Positions 1-8,020 of a stretch of 16,399 nucleotides of DNA are shown piece by piece; the first letter of the stretch is position 1; each line of letters starts with the position of its first letter. Position numbers and translations under genes: made by a program. Under the pieces are notes generated by a model. That model was not told the origin of the DNA. It saw only the letters and a program-made list of their open reading frames with translations, and did no database searches. The DNA is from Seribacter sulfatis (GTDB lineage Bacteria > Verrucomicrobiota > Verrucomicrobiia > Opitutales > Seribacteraceae). The stretch lies in the NCBI RefSeq assembly GCF_964187635.1, contig NZ_CAXLMO010000062.1, forward strand, positions 1-16,399. The letters are read 5' to 3'.

Positions 1-1154
1 ACGGAATGATGAATCACGCCCTTTCGGGTCGATACAATCTTTTTCCCATAAAGCGCAGGCAGAAAACTTACGCTGTCTTCCGCACCATTCTCGAGGGCTT
101 TTTGTCCCAATAGGTCTGTCATCGTAGCAAATAGATCAGTAAGGCATATTAATTGATCAGATTCAGATCCAGGCTTTACCCTCCCGGGCCACTTTACAAT
201 GAATGGAATGCGATGCCCGCCATCCCAGAGATCCGCTTTGGATCCCCGTAGATCAGCACTTACAATATGCCCCTGCTTGGCCAGTTCACCAATTCCAGCA
301 GCCTTGGAACAACCGTTATCGCTGGTAAAAATGATCAAGGTATTATCCACCTGTCCTATTTTAGTAAGAGCTTTTTGAATTTCTCCGACCACATGATCAG
401 TCTGCATGACAAAATCACCATATTTCCCGAGGCCACTCTTCCCTTCCCATTCCGGAGTCGGAACAATGGGGGTGTGCGGAGAACCGAGAGGAACATAGAG
501 GAAGAATGGTTTCTTTGAATCTTTACGAGATTCGATATATTGAACGGATTTTTGGGTTAAACGTGGAAGCATGTTGATTACAGGATCGTGAGCGATGACT
601 TTATCATCCTCGATCACCGCCTCCATATTACCGGCATGATGAAATCCATGAAAATAATCAAAACCCCGATGAATGGGACCGTCGGGAATTTTTGATCCTA
701 CAGGAGGGGCCTTATATTTCTTCTTCGAATATTCTTCTCCACTTTCTGGATCAAGGTATTTAAAATTGAGATGCCATTTCCCAATAATCGCAGTATGATA
801 ACCTTCATTTTTCAAAAAACCAGATACCGTTGGACGGTCTTTTGTAATCAAACAGGGAGCAAAACCCTGAACAACTCCGGATTGAAGTTTTGTACGCCAA
901 CTATATCGTCCCGTCAAAACTCCGTAACGGGTGGGAGTACAGACTGAGGATCCAGAATGTGCATCCGTAAAAACCATACCCTGGGTAGCTAGCTTATCCA
1001 CATGAGGGGTCGGTATTTTGCCTTTTTCCGGATTTAAACACTGAATATCCCCATACCCAAGGTCATCGCATATTATGTATATTATATTCGGTTTTTCTGC
1101 CCATAATGTGGAAAGGCTGAATAATGTAAGCAGGGCGTATAATTTAATTTGCAT
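1..1154 (-). CDS. Exported arylsulfatase (sulfatase family S1), 3' part beyond window
   Basis: I translated this reading frame by hand; it is open for 384 codons from ATG at 1154 and runs off the left edge, so the C-terminus is missing. Residues 1-19 form a Sec signal peptide ending LWA, so the enzyme acts in the periplasm or outside. The family hydrolyses sulfate esters. Seen: the metal-binding Asp pair D30-D31 (CDDLGYGD), the C-T-P-T-R signature with C72 as the residue converted to formylglycine, GKWH (K126, H128), SPH with H227, SDNG (D279, N280) and K306. All expected catalytic positions are present, so it should be active once matured. The maturase is not in the window. It is transcribed divergently from the Xaa-Pro aminopeptidase across a 134-base gap. 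The substrate cannot be read from the sequence; carbohydrate sulfates are the usual targets in such bacteria. Confidence 0.93.
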   Translation of the reverse strand, partial: MQIKLYALLTLFSLSTLWAEKPNIIYIICDDLGYGDIQCLNPEKGKIPTPHVDKLATQGMVFTDAHSGSSVCTPTRYGVLTGRYSWRTKLQSGVVQGFAPCLITKDRPTVSGFLKNEGYHTAIIGKWHLNFKYLDPESGEEYSKKKYKAPPVGSKIPDGPIHRGFDYFHGFHHAGNMEAVIEDDKVIAHDPVINMLPRLTQKSVQYIESRKDSKKPFFLYVPLGSPHTPIVPTPEWEGKSGLGKYGDFVMQTDHVVGEIQKALTKIGQVDNTLIIFTSDNGCSKAAGIGELAKQGHIVSADLRGSKADLWDGGHRIPFIVKWPGRVKPGSESDQLICLTDLFATMTDLLGQKALENGAEDSVSFLPALYGKKIVSTRKGVIHHS

Positions 1155-1184
1155 AATCTAAGTAGTAATAAAAACTGAATCTTT

Positions 1185-1208
1185 GGACAAATTAAAATAA
1201 GATTGTCC
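1185..1208. promoter_or_regulatory. Possible operator: inverted repeat GGACAA-N12-TTGTCC
   Basis: A perfect 6-base inverted repeat with a 12-base AT-rich spacer lies 31-54 bases upstream of the sulfatase start in the divergent intergenic gap. Position and symmetry suit a dimeric regulator. However, a 6-base repeat with a free spacer is expected about once by chance in a gap of this length, and no convincing -35/-10 pair could be placed around it. Treat it as a candidate only. Confidence 0.22.
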
Positions 1209-1288
1209 TTAAATAAAGGTCTGGAAGAAAGCTTGGTGCTTGCGAACAATTTGGAGGATGTTTTAGTTATCCCTTTAACCACAAACAC

Positions 1289-2575
1289 ATGCGACACCTC
1301 TCCGTAAGCTCAAAACTTTTCTCAAACAACCGCAAGAAACTTTGTGGCAAATTACCCGGCAAAGCAATTGCAGTTGCGAACGCGAATGATGTGCTGCCCA
1401 CAAATGCAGACGGCACACTTCCACTCCATCCCAATTCCGATCTTTTTTACCTTTCGGGCATTGAACAGGAAGAAAGCTTACTCGTTCTGTTCCCGGATTG
1501 TTCCAACCCCAAGCACCGGGAAATTTTGTTCGTTCGTCAACCGAATGAACATTTAAAGATTTGGGAAGGGTATAAGCATAGCAAAGAAGACGCTCAGAAG
1601 ATTTCAGGCATTCAGACTGTTTACTGGACCGAGGACTTCGATAATATTTTTCAGCTTCTTGCCGCTGAGGCTGAAGTTTTTTATCTTAATGAAAACGAAC
1701 ACAGTCGAGCAGCCAATGAGGTGGAAACCCGTGAACAACGGTTTAACCGAAAAGTTCTCAAAGATTACCCTCTTCATAAAATTGAACGCTTGGCCCCGCA
1801 TCTGCACGACCTGCGCTTTTGTAAAAGTGCAGAGGAAATCAAATTGATCAAACAGGCAATTAATGTAACCACAAATGGTTTTCGAAAAGTTCTTCGCATG
1901 GTCAAACCCGGGGTAACCGAGTACGAGATTGAAGCGGAATGGGCGAAGGAATTTATTAAATGCAGAAGTAAGTTTGCCTATACCCCTATCATCGCATCCG
2001 GATCCAATGCCTGTGTTTTGCACTATTTACAGAACGACCAAACCTGTAGAAAGGGACAACTTCTGCTCATGGATGTCGGTGCCTGCTACGCCAATTACAA
2101 TGCCGACCTTACCCGTACCATTCCCGTAAGCGGAAAATTCTCACGACGGCAAAAGCAGGTATACAATTCAGTTTTACGGGTCCTACGTCAGTGTATTGAT
2201 AATGCTACCATCGGAAAAAGCCTCAAAGAATGGCAAAATGATTCTCATGACATGATGACGGAAGAAATGCTCCGGCTAAAACTCATAACCAAAGCACAGG
2301 TTAAAAAACAGGATCCGGATCAGCCGGCCTGCAGAAAATTCTACATGCATGGATTAGGGCATTCTCTTGGTCTCGATGTTCATGATGTATCAAATGGCCA
2401 GTCCGTCTTTCGGGAAAACTCGGTCTTTACCGTGGAACCTGGCATTTATTTACCGGATGAAGGCTTTGGGGTTCGCCTCGAGGATAACATTCAAATTACG
2501 AAAAATGGACCCGTTAATCTAATGTCCAAAATCCCCATCGAAGCAGAAGAGATCGAACAGATAATGAATCGTTAG
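1289..2575 (+). CDS. pepP: Xaa-Pro aminopeptidase (M24B metallopeptidase)
   Basis: This cytoplasmic metallopeptidase of 428 residues removes an N-terminal residue that precedes proline. Residues about 1-150 match the aminopeptidase P N-terminal domain (for example LPLHPNSDLFYLSGIEQEE). Residues about 175-420 form the pita-bread catalytic domain. All five dinuclear metal ligands are seen: D262 (LMDVGA), D273 (NADLTRTIPV), H358 (HGLGHSLGLDVHD, with H354 also conserved), E383 (VEPGIY) and E398 (RLEDNI). The length is close to E. coli PepP (about 440 residues). There is no signal peptide. ATG at 1289 is the first start after the divergent sulfatase promoter region, and no clear Shine-Dalgarno is seen. 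It appears to be a single-gene unit that converges on the next gene with a 31-base gap and no obvious terminator hairpin. This is a housekeeping gene, probably unrelated to the sulfatases. Confidence 0.95.
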   Translation: MRHLSVSSKLFSNNRKKLCGKLPGKAIAVANANDVLPTNADGTLPLHPNSDLFYLSGIEQEESLLVLFPDCSNPKHREILFVRQPNEHLKIWEGYKHSKEDAQKISGIQTVYWTEDFDNIFQLLAAEAEVFYLNENEHSRAANEVETREQRFNRKVLKDYPLHKIERLAPHLHDLRFCKSAEEIKLIKQAINVTTNGFRKVLRMVKPGVTEYEIEAEWAKEFIKCRSKFAYTPIIASGSNACVLHYLQNDQTCRKGQLLLMDVGACYANYNADLTRTIPVSGKFSRRQKQVYNSVLRVLRQCIDNATIGKSLKEWQNDSHDMMTEEMLRLKLITKAQVKKQDPDQPACRKFYMHGLGHSLGLDVHDVSNGQSVFRENSVFTVEPGIYLPDEGFGVRLEDNIQITKNGPVNLMSKIPIEAEEIEQIMNR

Positions 2576-2606
2576 GGTTCTTCGCGAGATTAGTAAGTTT
2601 GTCAGT

Positions 2607-3929
2607 TCAAATAGAAACTTTCGGAGCCTGTGCCATCTCTGGATCAGGAAGAAGACTAAGGTTTTTCCCTGCTCGAAAGCGAAACCATTTGGCAACCAAA
2701 ACATCTGGAAAGGTAAGCAAACGGTCCTGAAGTGCAAGTAGGCTATCATTATAAAATTCACGGGCCAAGGCAATCCGGTCTTCGGTGTCGAGCAATTCCT
2801 TCATAAATGAACCATAGTTTTGATCCGCACTCAAATTAGGGTAATTTTCAGACAAAACAAACAAGCCGCCAACCAAACCTGCCCCTTGATTAATTCCCTC
2901 GCCCAAATCGGCTGTATCACGACTCGTTCCATTCGAACCCGATGAACGAAAGGAAGCAACTAGCTCCTGCACTTCAGATTCGTATTCCGCGATTCCCTTT
3001 ACACATTTTAACAATCTGGGAATCAAATCGTGACGACGCTTCAATTGAATTTCAATTAGACCCATAGCATGGATGAGACGATTACGCACCCGGATCAAAC
3101 CATTATACAATATCGTGAGGTAAAAAAGACTAGCAACTGCAAGAAAGATCAGACCCGACACAAAGATCCAACCAGGGTTCTCAAGCATGGCTTCTTGGGG
3201 TTCTACTCCAGTCTCCACCGAAATCACGACTACGGGAACAACTAAAGCGGCTACGAAGGAAAAGAGAATTATAATAAAAGACCAAACATTCTTCGATCGG
3301 ATAATCTGGGACTCGGACTTGGTCGAAATGAAATAATACCGGGCATCCTTGCTTTGGGTAATCATCGGCTGAGCGACCTCTTCCCTGAGTTTGGCCGGAC
3401 CAAGAATGTAAAGATTATCATTGGGAGTAAGCGAATGCTCTGAAAACCTTCTCCGATGAGTTGAATTTGCAATCGATCCACTTGGTCCTTTTCCATAGTA
3501 AAGTGGATCGTTCGGACTACAACTTAGGGAAATAGTGGAAGGAGCATCAACCTTTGCACCTTCCGGTTCGATGAGCAGCTCACCCGTATCATCTTTTAGA
3601 AAAAACGATTGAAAACTCCCTCCTGAATCAACCTTTCGCCAACCGCTTTTTGTTCGGGTCTTTCGATTCCCATCTTTATCCCTGTAGCTTTCGGTTTTCT
3701 TCCAATGCTCCGAAATACTCCATTCATACCATACAGTCGGCTCTTCGGTAAGGTAAGTTTGCAACGGGGCATCCGACTTGACGAAACCTTTAACCTCATT
3801 TAACCCGAAAAACACCCCTTTTACCTTGGAAGTCGGAACATCCTCAACTGTCCGTTTGAAAAGGACGAGCGATCGCCACCAAAAGAGAAGAGCCAGGGAG
3901 ATGAAAAATGGAATCAAAGCAAATGCCAT
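2607..3929 (-). CDS. GIDE-domain / LemA-domain fusion membrane protein
   Basis: The protein has 440 residues if read from ATG at 3929; an in-frame TTG at 3947 would add six. Residue 1-20 is a hydrophobic N-terminal anchor. Residues about 35-205 resemble the GIDE domain, the beside-a-membrane domain of mitochondrial MUL1 E3 ligases that also occurs in bacteria (markers: VKGFVKSDAPL, then a tryptophan- and charge-rich WYEWSISEHWKK segment, FFLKDDTGELLIEPEGA). No RING domain is present, so ubiquitin ligase activity is not implied. Two membrane spans follow at about 216-237 and 253-275. The rest is a LemA-type helical domain with YNGLIRVRNRLIHAMGLIE, QLKRRHDLIPRLLKCVKG and AREFYNDSLLALQDRL followed by FPDVLVAKWF. 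The function of bacterial GIDE-LemA proteins is unknown. It is convergent with the peptidase and divergent from the sulfatase operon. Confidence 0.85.
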   Translation of the reverse strand: MAFALIPFFISLALLFWWRSLVLFKRTVEDVPTSKVKGVFFGLNEVKGFVKSDAPLQTYLTEEPTVWYEWSISEHWKKTESYRDKDGNRKTRTKSGWRKVDSGGSFQSFFLKDDTGELLIEPEGAKVDAPSTISLSCSPNDPLYYGKGPSGSIANSTHRRRFSEHSLTPNDNLYILGPAKLREEVAQPMITQSKDARYYFISTKSESQIIRSKNVWSFIIILFSFVAALVVPVVVISVETGVEPQEAMLENPGWIFVSGLIFLAVASLFYLTILYNGLIRVRNRLIHAMGLIEIQLKRRHDLIPRLLKCVKGIAEYESEVQELVASFRSSGSNGTSRDTADLGEGINQGAGLVGGLFVLSENYPNLSADQNYGSFMKELLDTEDRIALAREFYNDSLLALQDRLLTFPDVLVAKWFRFRAGKNLSLLPDPEMAQAPKVSI

Positions 3930-4027
3930 GGAAATGATTAATAACAAGAAATTATTTCAGCAGTTGCAAGCCTTTGGAAAAAAAAGAATGCCCAGCATAT
4001 CTTTTTTCATCAAAAGCAAGTGACTTC

Positions 4028-4067
4028 TTGACCAAAATTAAAGCGAAATTTATGGTAATTATCCATA
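4028..4067 (+). promoter_or_regulatory. Candidate sigma-70 promoter of the sulfatase/flavin operon
   Basis: TTGACC (4028-4033), a 17-base spacer and TATGGT (4051-4056) form a recognisable -35/-10 pair, about 80 bases upstream of the sulfatase ATG. A short dyad, TATGG-N7-CCATA (4051-4067), covers the -10 box and the predicted transcription start, which is a position used by repressors. The -35 box matches consensus at five of six positions and the -10 box at four of six. The dyad arms are only five bases, so the operator part is weak. This is the only promoter-like pair I found in the 204-base divergent gap. Confidence 0.42.
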
Positions 4068-4133
4068 AAAACAAAAGCAACCCCTACAATAAATTCCTAG
4101 TTAATTAATTTGTAGTAACTACTGCATATCCAA

Positions 4134-5684
4134 ATGAAAAAAATTACTTCTTCTATATTTGTCTCTATCACAGTGCTTCTCGCACTCACTGCAGTTGCAA
4201 AAAAACCAAATGTAATCGTCATCATGGCTGATGACCTTGGATACGGAGACCTTGGGTGCTACGGGGCAAAACCAAAAAACTTAAAAACCCCGCACATCGA
4301 CAAACTCGCCAAGGAAGGACTTAAATTCACCAGCGGATACTGTTCAGCTTCAACCTGTACACCCACCCGTTATTCCTTTCTTACCGGGACCTATGCCTTT
4401 CGTGGAAAGAATACGGGGATTGCACCACCCAGTTCTCCTCTCATCATCCCGGAAGACGCCTATACCCTACCCGATATGCTTAAGCAGGCGGGCTATAAAA
4501 CTGCAGTGGTTGGCAAGTGGCACCTTGGGCTGGGAAGTCCTGGTGTGGGCCCCCAATGGAACGAACAACTTAAACCAGGTCCTCGTGAAATTGGATTTGA
4601 TTATAATTTTCTACTCCCCACAACCAATGACCGGGTTCCTCAGGTCTATGTTGAAAACCACCGGGTCCTCAATCTTGACCCCAAAGATCCTCTCTGGGTA
4701 GGCATGAAGAAACCAAGCGATGATCACCCAACAGGAGTAACCCATCGGGACACTTTGAAAATGGATTGGACTCATGGACACAACCACACCATTCACAATG
4801 GCATCAGCCGTATCGGGTTCTATACCGGTGGGCATGCTGCCCGTTTCAGGGATGAAGATCTGGCCGACAAATGGGTCGAAAAATCAAAAGAATGGATTGG
4901 AAAAAATAAGAAGGATCCATTCTTTCTCTTCTTTGCTTCCCATGATCTTCATGTACCGAGAATTCCCCATGAGCGATTTCGTGGCACATCTGCGATGAGC
5001 TACCGTGGCGATGTGATCGTACAACTCGACTGGTGTGTGGGAGAAATCGTGAAGTATCTAAAAAAAGAGGGACTGGAAAAAAACACCATGATCGTATTCT
5101 GTTCAGATAATGGACCTGTGGGCGATGATGGCTACGCGGATGAGGCTCTTGAAAAAATGGGGGATCATAAGGCAGCAGGTCCCTACTCAGGAGGGAAGTA
5201 CAGTATATTTGAAGGAGGCACACGCACACCCTTCATAGCATATTGGCCTGGAACCATTAAACCAGGAGTGTCTGATGAAGTGGTCTGCACCATTGATTTT
5301 GCAGGTAGTCTTGCCAATCATCTTGGAGTCAAATTACCCGAAGATGCCTGCCTCGATAGTCTCGATGTTATGGATGCTATGCTTGGGAAAAAAGGAGCTA
5401 AAGGTCGCCCTCACCTGATCCAACAGGATAATGGTAGAGGAAACAACTATGGTTACCGTGCAGGAAAATGGAAACTTCAAAGGCATGACTCCAAAAAAAC
5501 TCAGAATTTTCAGGTCAATAAATTGCTAAGCAGTCAGCGCGGTCAACCGGTTCCTCAATACGCACTTTTTGATCTTTCCAAGGACCCTGCGGAAAAGAAT
5601 AACCTAGCGGAGAAAAACCCAAAAGTATTCGAAAGAATGAAATCCGAGTTACAAAAATTTCTCGACGATGGAAGAAGCCGTTAA
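4134..5684 (+). CDS. Exported arylsulfatase (sulfatase family S1), first gene of flavin operon
   Basis: This is a full-length S1 sulfatase of 516 residues, with a Sec signal peptide at residues 1-22 (ending AVA before KKPNV). Catalytic features seen are D33-D34 (MADDLGYGD), C75-T-P-T-R79 with C75 as the formylglycine precursor, GKWH (K128, H130), SHDLH with H270, SDNG (D325, N326) and GGK with K355, followed by the usual FEGGTRTPFIAYWPG block. The C-terminal subdomain ends with the common YALFDLSKDPAEKNNLAE stretch. A His-rich insertion lies near 204-221 (THRD...THGHNHTIH); it may shape substrate binding. It starts a four-gene run, with 52 bases to the FAD oxidoreductase. It differs clearly from the other two sulfatases in its insertions, so it is not a recent duplicate. 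The substrate is unknown; sulfated glycans are likely. Confidence 0.95.
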   Translation: MKKITSSIFVSITVLLALTAVAKKPNVIVIMADDLGYGDLGCYGAKPKNLKTPHIDKLAKEGLKFTSGYCSASTCTPTRYSFLTGTYAFRGKNTGIAPPSSPLIIPEDAYTLPDMLKQAGYKTAVVGKWHLGLGSPGVGPQWNEQLKPGPREIGFDYNFLLPTTNDRVPQVYVENHRVLNLDPKDPLWVGMKKPSDDHPTGVTHRDTLKMDWTHGHNHTIHNGISRIGFYTGGHAARFRDEDLADKWVEKSKEWIGKNKKDPFFLFFASHDLHVPRIPHERFRGTSAMSYRGDVIVQLDWCVGEIVKYLKKEGLEKNTMIVFCSDNGPVGDDGYADEALEKMGDHKAAGPYSGGKYSIFEGGTRTPFIAYWPGTIKPGVSDEVVCTIDFAGSLANHLGVKLPEDACLDSLDVMDAMLGKKGAKGRPHLIQQDNGRGNNYGYRAGKWKLQRHDSKKTQNFQVNKLLSSQRGQPVPQYALFDLSKDPAEKNNLAEKNPKVFERMKSELQKFLDDGRSR

Positions 5685-5736
5685 ATTCCTCCTCCTCTTG
5701 GAGTGTACCCTTTTAATGAAACTCCAACTAAATAAA

Positions 5737-7998
5737 ATGAATAGATTCCTCCTCACCACTCTTCTTCTATTTACGCCAGTCTGGTTTTTGCAGGCAGAAA
5801 GAATCCTCGTTGAAACGGAGTCTTTTTCAGATCATGGAGGATGGAAACTCGACACTCAATTCATCCGCGAAATGGGTTCCCCCTATCTTTTGGCTCATGG
5901 TCTGGGAACACCCGTTCAAGATGCGACCACTACCATTGAGATGAAAGAAGGTGGAAGCTATCAATTATTTGCCCGCACCAAGGACTGGGTCGCCCGTTGG
6001 GGAGCGAAGGGACAACCCGGTCGCTTTCAGATCATTATCAATGGTATCCCGGTAAAAACCACTTTCGGTACAAAGGGAGCCGAGTGGGATTGGCAAGGTG
6101 GAGGACAGATTTCTCTTAAAAAAGGGAAAAACACCTTGGCCCTAAGAGACCTGACTGGATTTAACGGACGATGCGATGCGATCTACCTGACCTCGTACAA
6201 AGAAGTTCCACCCAATGACTCTCAAATTCTCGCCACCTGGCGTCGCGATCTTCTGGGAATCACCGAAAAACCGATCGATAAAAAATATGATTTGATCGTA
6301 GTAGGCGGTGGCTATTCCGGTTTGGGTGCGGCGATCTCAGGGGCCCGCATGGGATGCAAAGTCGCCCTAATACAAGATCGCGGAGTGCTCGGAGGCAACG
6401 GATCGAGTGAGGTACGCGTATGGGCAAAAGGAAATATTCGCCGGGGAAAATATCCACGAATTGGAGAAATCATCGAGGAAATTTGTGATCATGCCAAAAA
6501 GTCTCCGGGTACTTATGAGGAATTCGAGGACGCCAAAAAGGAAATGATTGTACGGGCCGAAAAAAATATCGATCTGCACCTTTACCATCATGCTTTTCAG
6601 GTTAAAAAATCCGGAGAGAAAATATCAGCCGTCCATGCCTTTAATGTTAAAAATGGACAAGTAACCCGTTTTTCAGGACCTCTGTTCGTGGACGCAACCG
6701 GGCATGGAACGATTGGCTTTCTCGCCGGAGCTGACAACACAATGACACCCAAGGAAAGAATGGGTATGAGTAATATGTGGGTTTGGGCAAACGATGAAAA
6801 AGAAGTAACTTATCCCAAGACTCCCTGGGCTTTAGATTTGAACATGGCGGATTTCCCCTACCCTCGGAGATTTCATGGAGAATGGTTTTGGGAAAGCGGA
6901 TATGACAAAGATCCACTGGGAGATGCAGAAGGTATTCGTGACTGGAACCTGCGGGCTGTTTTCGGGGCATTCAATGCGATGAAAAACCGCGACGGTGCGA
7001 AAGAGCACAAAAACTCCAAGCTTACTTGGGTTGCCTATGTCGGCGGTCCCCGCGAATCTCGCCGTCTTCTCGGAGATGTCTTACTCACAGAGGAGGATAT
7101 CGTTACCAAGCGGGCATTCCCTGACGGATGCGTGCCCAGCACCTGGAGTATCGACCTCCACTACCCCAAGAAACAATATGCCAAAAAGTTTCCGGACAAT
7201 CCATTTATTTCCTACGCGGTACATGGCAAAGGAGTTGACCGAAGTTACGGCTATCCCGTTCCCTACCGTTGCTTCTATTCCCGAAACATTGAAAACCTGT
7301 TTATGGCAGGACGTTGTATCAGCGTGACTCACGAGGCACTCGGTACGGTACGGGTAATGAAAACCTGCGGAATGATGGGGGAAGTGGTCGGACGTGCAGC
7401 ATCCATTTGTATCCAGAAGGATTGCCTGCCTCGCGATGTTTATGAATCTCATCTCGATGATCTGATTGAACTGATCAACCTTCCCGGAAAGGCGTTTCGT
7501 CCAACCGTAAATGATAAGATTATCATTCCAGATGATGCGATGCAACTTGCCGGACGATACGGGGCACCCAACGGGCTGGACCCGAAGAAGTTCACCGGAG
7601 TAGTCGATGACAGCCAAGCTGTGTTTGAAGGAAAATGGATGAAGGGACAGGGACTTAAGCCTTATTTTTCATTCGGCTATCAGTACTCAAGCGATCCTGA
7701 GAGTATTGCGACCTTTACTTTGGAAGCTCCCAAAGCTGGACAGTTTGATACTCGAATTGCCTATCAACCCCACCCCAATCGGGGAAAATCCGTTTCAATT
7801 GATGTAACCACGGGGGATAAAACCATCAAGATGAACTCCATTGTAAACATGACCCAAAAACCAAGTTTTGAAAACGGATTTCATTCGGTGGGGAAAATCA
7901 CCCTTAGAAAAGGACAAAAGGTATTGGTCAGTCTGATTGCGAAAGGAGCTCAGGGAAATGTTCATGTGGACGCCGCTCAACTTGTTCCGGTTGATTAA
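5737..7998 (+). CDS. Secreted FAD-dependent oxidoreductase with flanking beta-sandwich domains
   Basis: I chose ATG at 5737 (753 residues) because it places a clean Sec signal peptide at residues 1-20 (MNRFLLTTLLLF...LQA). Earlier in-frame ATGs at 5716 and 5668 would bury it, and 5668 would overlap the sulfatase. Residues about 21-155 are a beta-rich domain common in PVC proteins of this type. Residues about 183-600 are an FAD_oxidored-type (PF12831) flavoprotein: KYDLIVVGGGYSGLGAA has the GxGxxG dinucleotide motif at 190-195, followed by GGNGSSEVRVWAKG, then GRCISVTHEALGTVRVMKT. Residues about 620-753 resemble a golvesin-C-type sandwich (VVDDSQAVFEGKW ... VHVDAAQLVPVD). The redox substrate is unknown; members are often mislabelled xanthan lyase. 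There is no twin-arginine motif, so FAD is probably inserted after Sec export. It lies 22 bases before the FMN-binding membrane protein, which suggests a shared electron path. Confidence 0.9.
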   Translation: MNRFLLTTLLLFTPVWFLQAERILVETESFSDHGGWKLDTQFIREMGSPYLLAHGLGTPVQDATTTIEMKEGGSYQLFARTKDWVARWGAKGQPGRFQIIINGIPVKTTFGTKGAEWDWQGGGQISLKKGKNTLALRDLTGFNGRCDAIYLTSYKEVPPNDSQILATWRRDLLGITEKPIDKKYDLIVVGGGYSGLGAAISGARMGCKVALIQDRGVLGGNGSSEVRVWAKGNIRRGKYPRIGEIIEEICDHAKKSPGTYEEFEDAKKEMIVRAEKNIDLHLYHHAFQVKKSGEKISAVHAFNVKNGQVTRFSGPLFVDATGHGTIGFLAGADNTMTPKERMGMSNMWVWANDEKEVTYPKTPWALDLNMADFPYPRRFHGEWFWESGYDKDPLGDAEGIRDWNLRAVFGAFNAMKNRDGAKEHKNSKLTWVAYVGGPRESRRLLGDVLLTEEDIVTKRAFPDGCVPSTWSIDLHYPKKQYAKKFPDNPFISYAVHGKGVDRSYGYPVPYRCFYSRNIENLFMAGRCISVTHEALGTVRVMKTCGMMGEVVGRAASICIQKDCLPRDVYESHLDDLIELINLPGKAFRPTVNDKIIIPDDAMQLAGRYGAPNGLDPKKFTGVVDDSQAVFEGKWMKGQGLKPYFSFGYQYSSDPESIATFTLEAPKAGQFDTRIAYQPHPNRGKSVSIDVTTGDKTIKMNSIVNMTQKPSFENGFHSVGKITLRKGQKVLVSLIAKGAQGNVHVDAAQLVPVD

Positions 7999-8020
7999 AG
8001 CAATTGCAAGTCTGGCATAG

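Noticed and set aside
267..518. Plus-strand ORF of 83 codons
   Set aside because: It lies antisense inside the sulfatase at 1-1154, which has a signal peptide and complete catalytic motifs; the ORF has no recognisable features.
1604..2023. Minus-strand ORF of 139 codons
   Set aside because: It lies opposite the Xaa-Pro aminopeptidase, whose metal ligands are all intact. There is no independent support.
4112..4122. GTAGT-A-ACTAC inverted repeat before the sulfatase at 4134, with ACTACT also before the sulfatase at 1154
   Set aside because: The shared core is six bases at different distances from the start codons (10 and 6). It is absent before the third sulfatase and too short to call a regulon motif.
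4846..5229. Minus-strand ORF of 127 codons
   Set aside because: It is antisense to the catalytic core of the sulfatase at 4134-5684 and has low-complexity, non-protein-like composition.
5668..5736. N-terminal extension of the FAD oxidoreductase from ATG 5668 or 5716
   Set aside because: It would place up to 23 residues before a textbook signal peptide and overlap the sulfatase end; ATG 5737 is the better start.
7081..7617. Minus-strand ORF of 178 codons
   Set aside because: It is opposite the conserved FAD oxidoreductase. Its product shows no domain and looks like a shadow of codon usage on the other strand.
5737..7998. Annotation of the FAD protein as xanthan lyase
   Set aside because: The central domain has an FAD GxGxxG motif and oxidoreductase C-terminal signature, with no polysaccharide lyase features; the lyase name is a common carry-over error.
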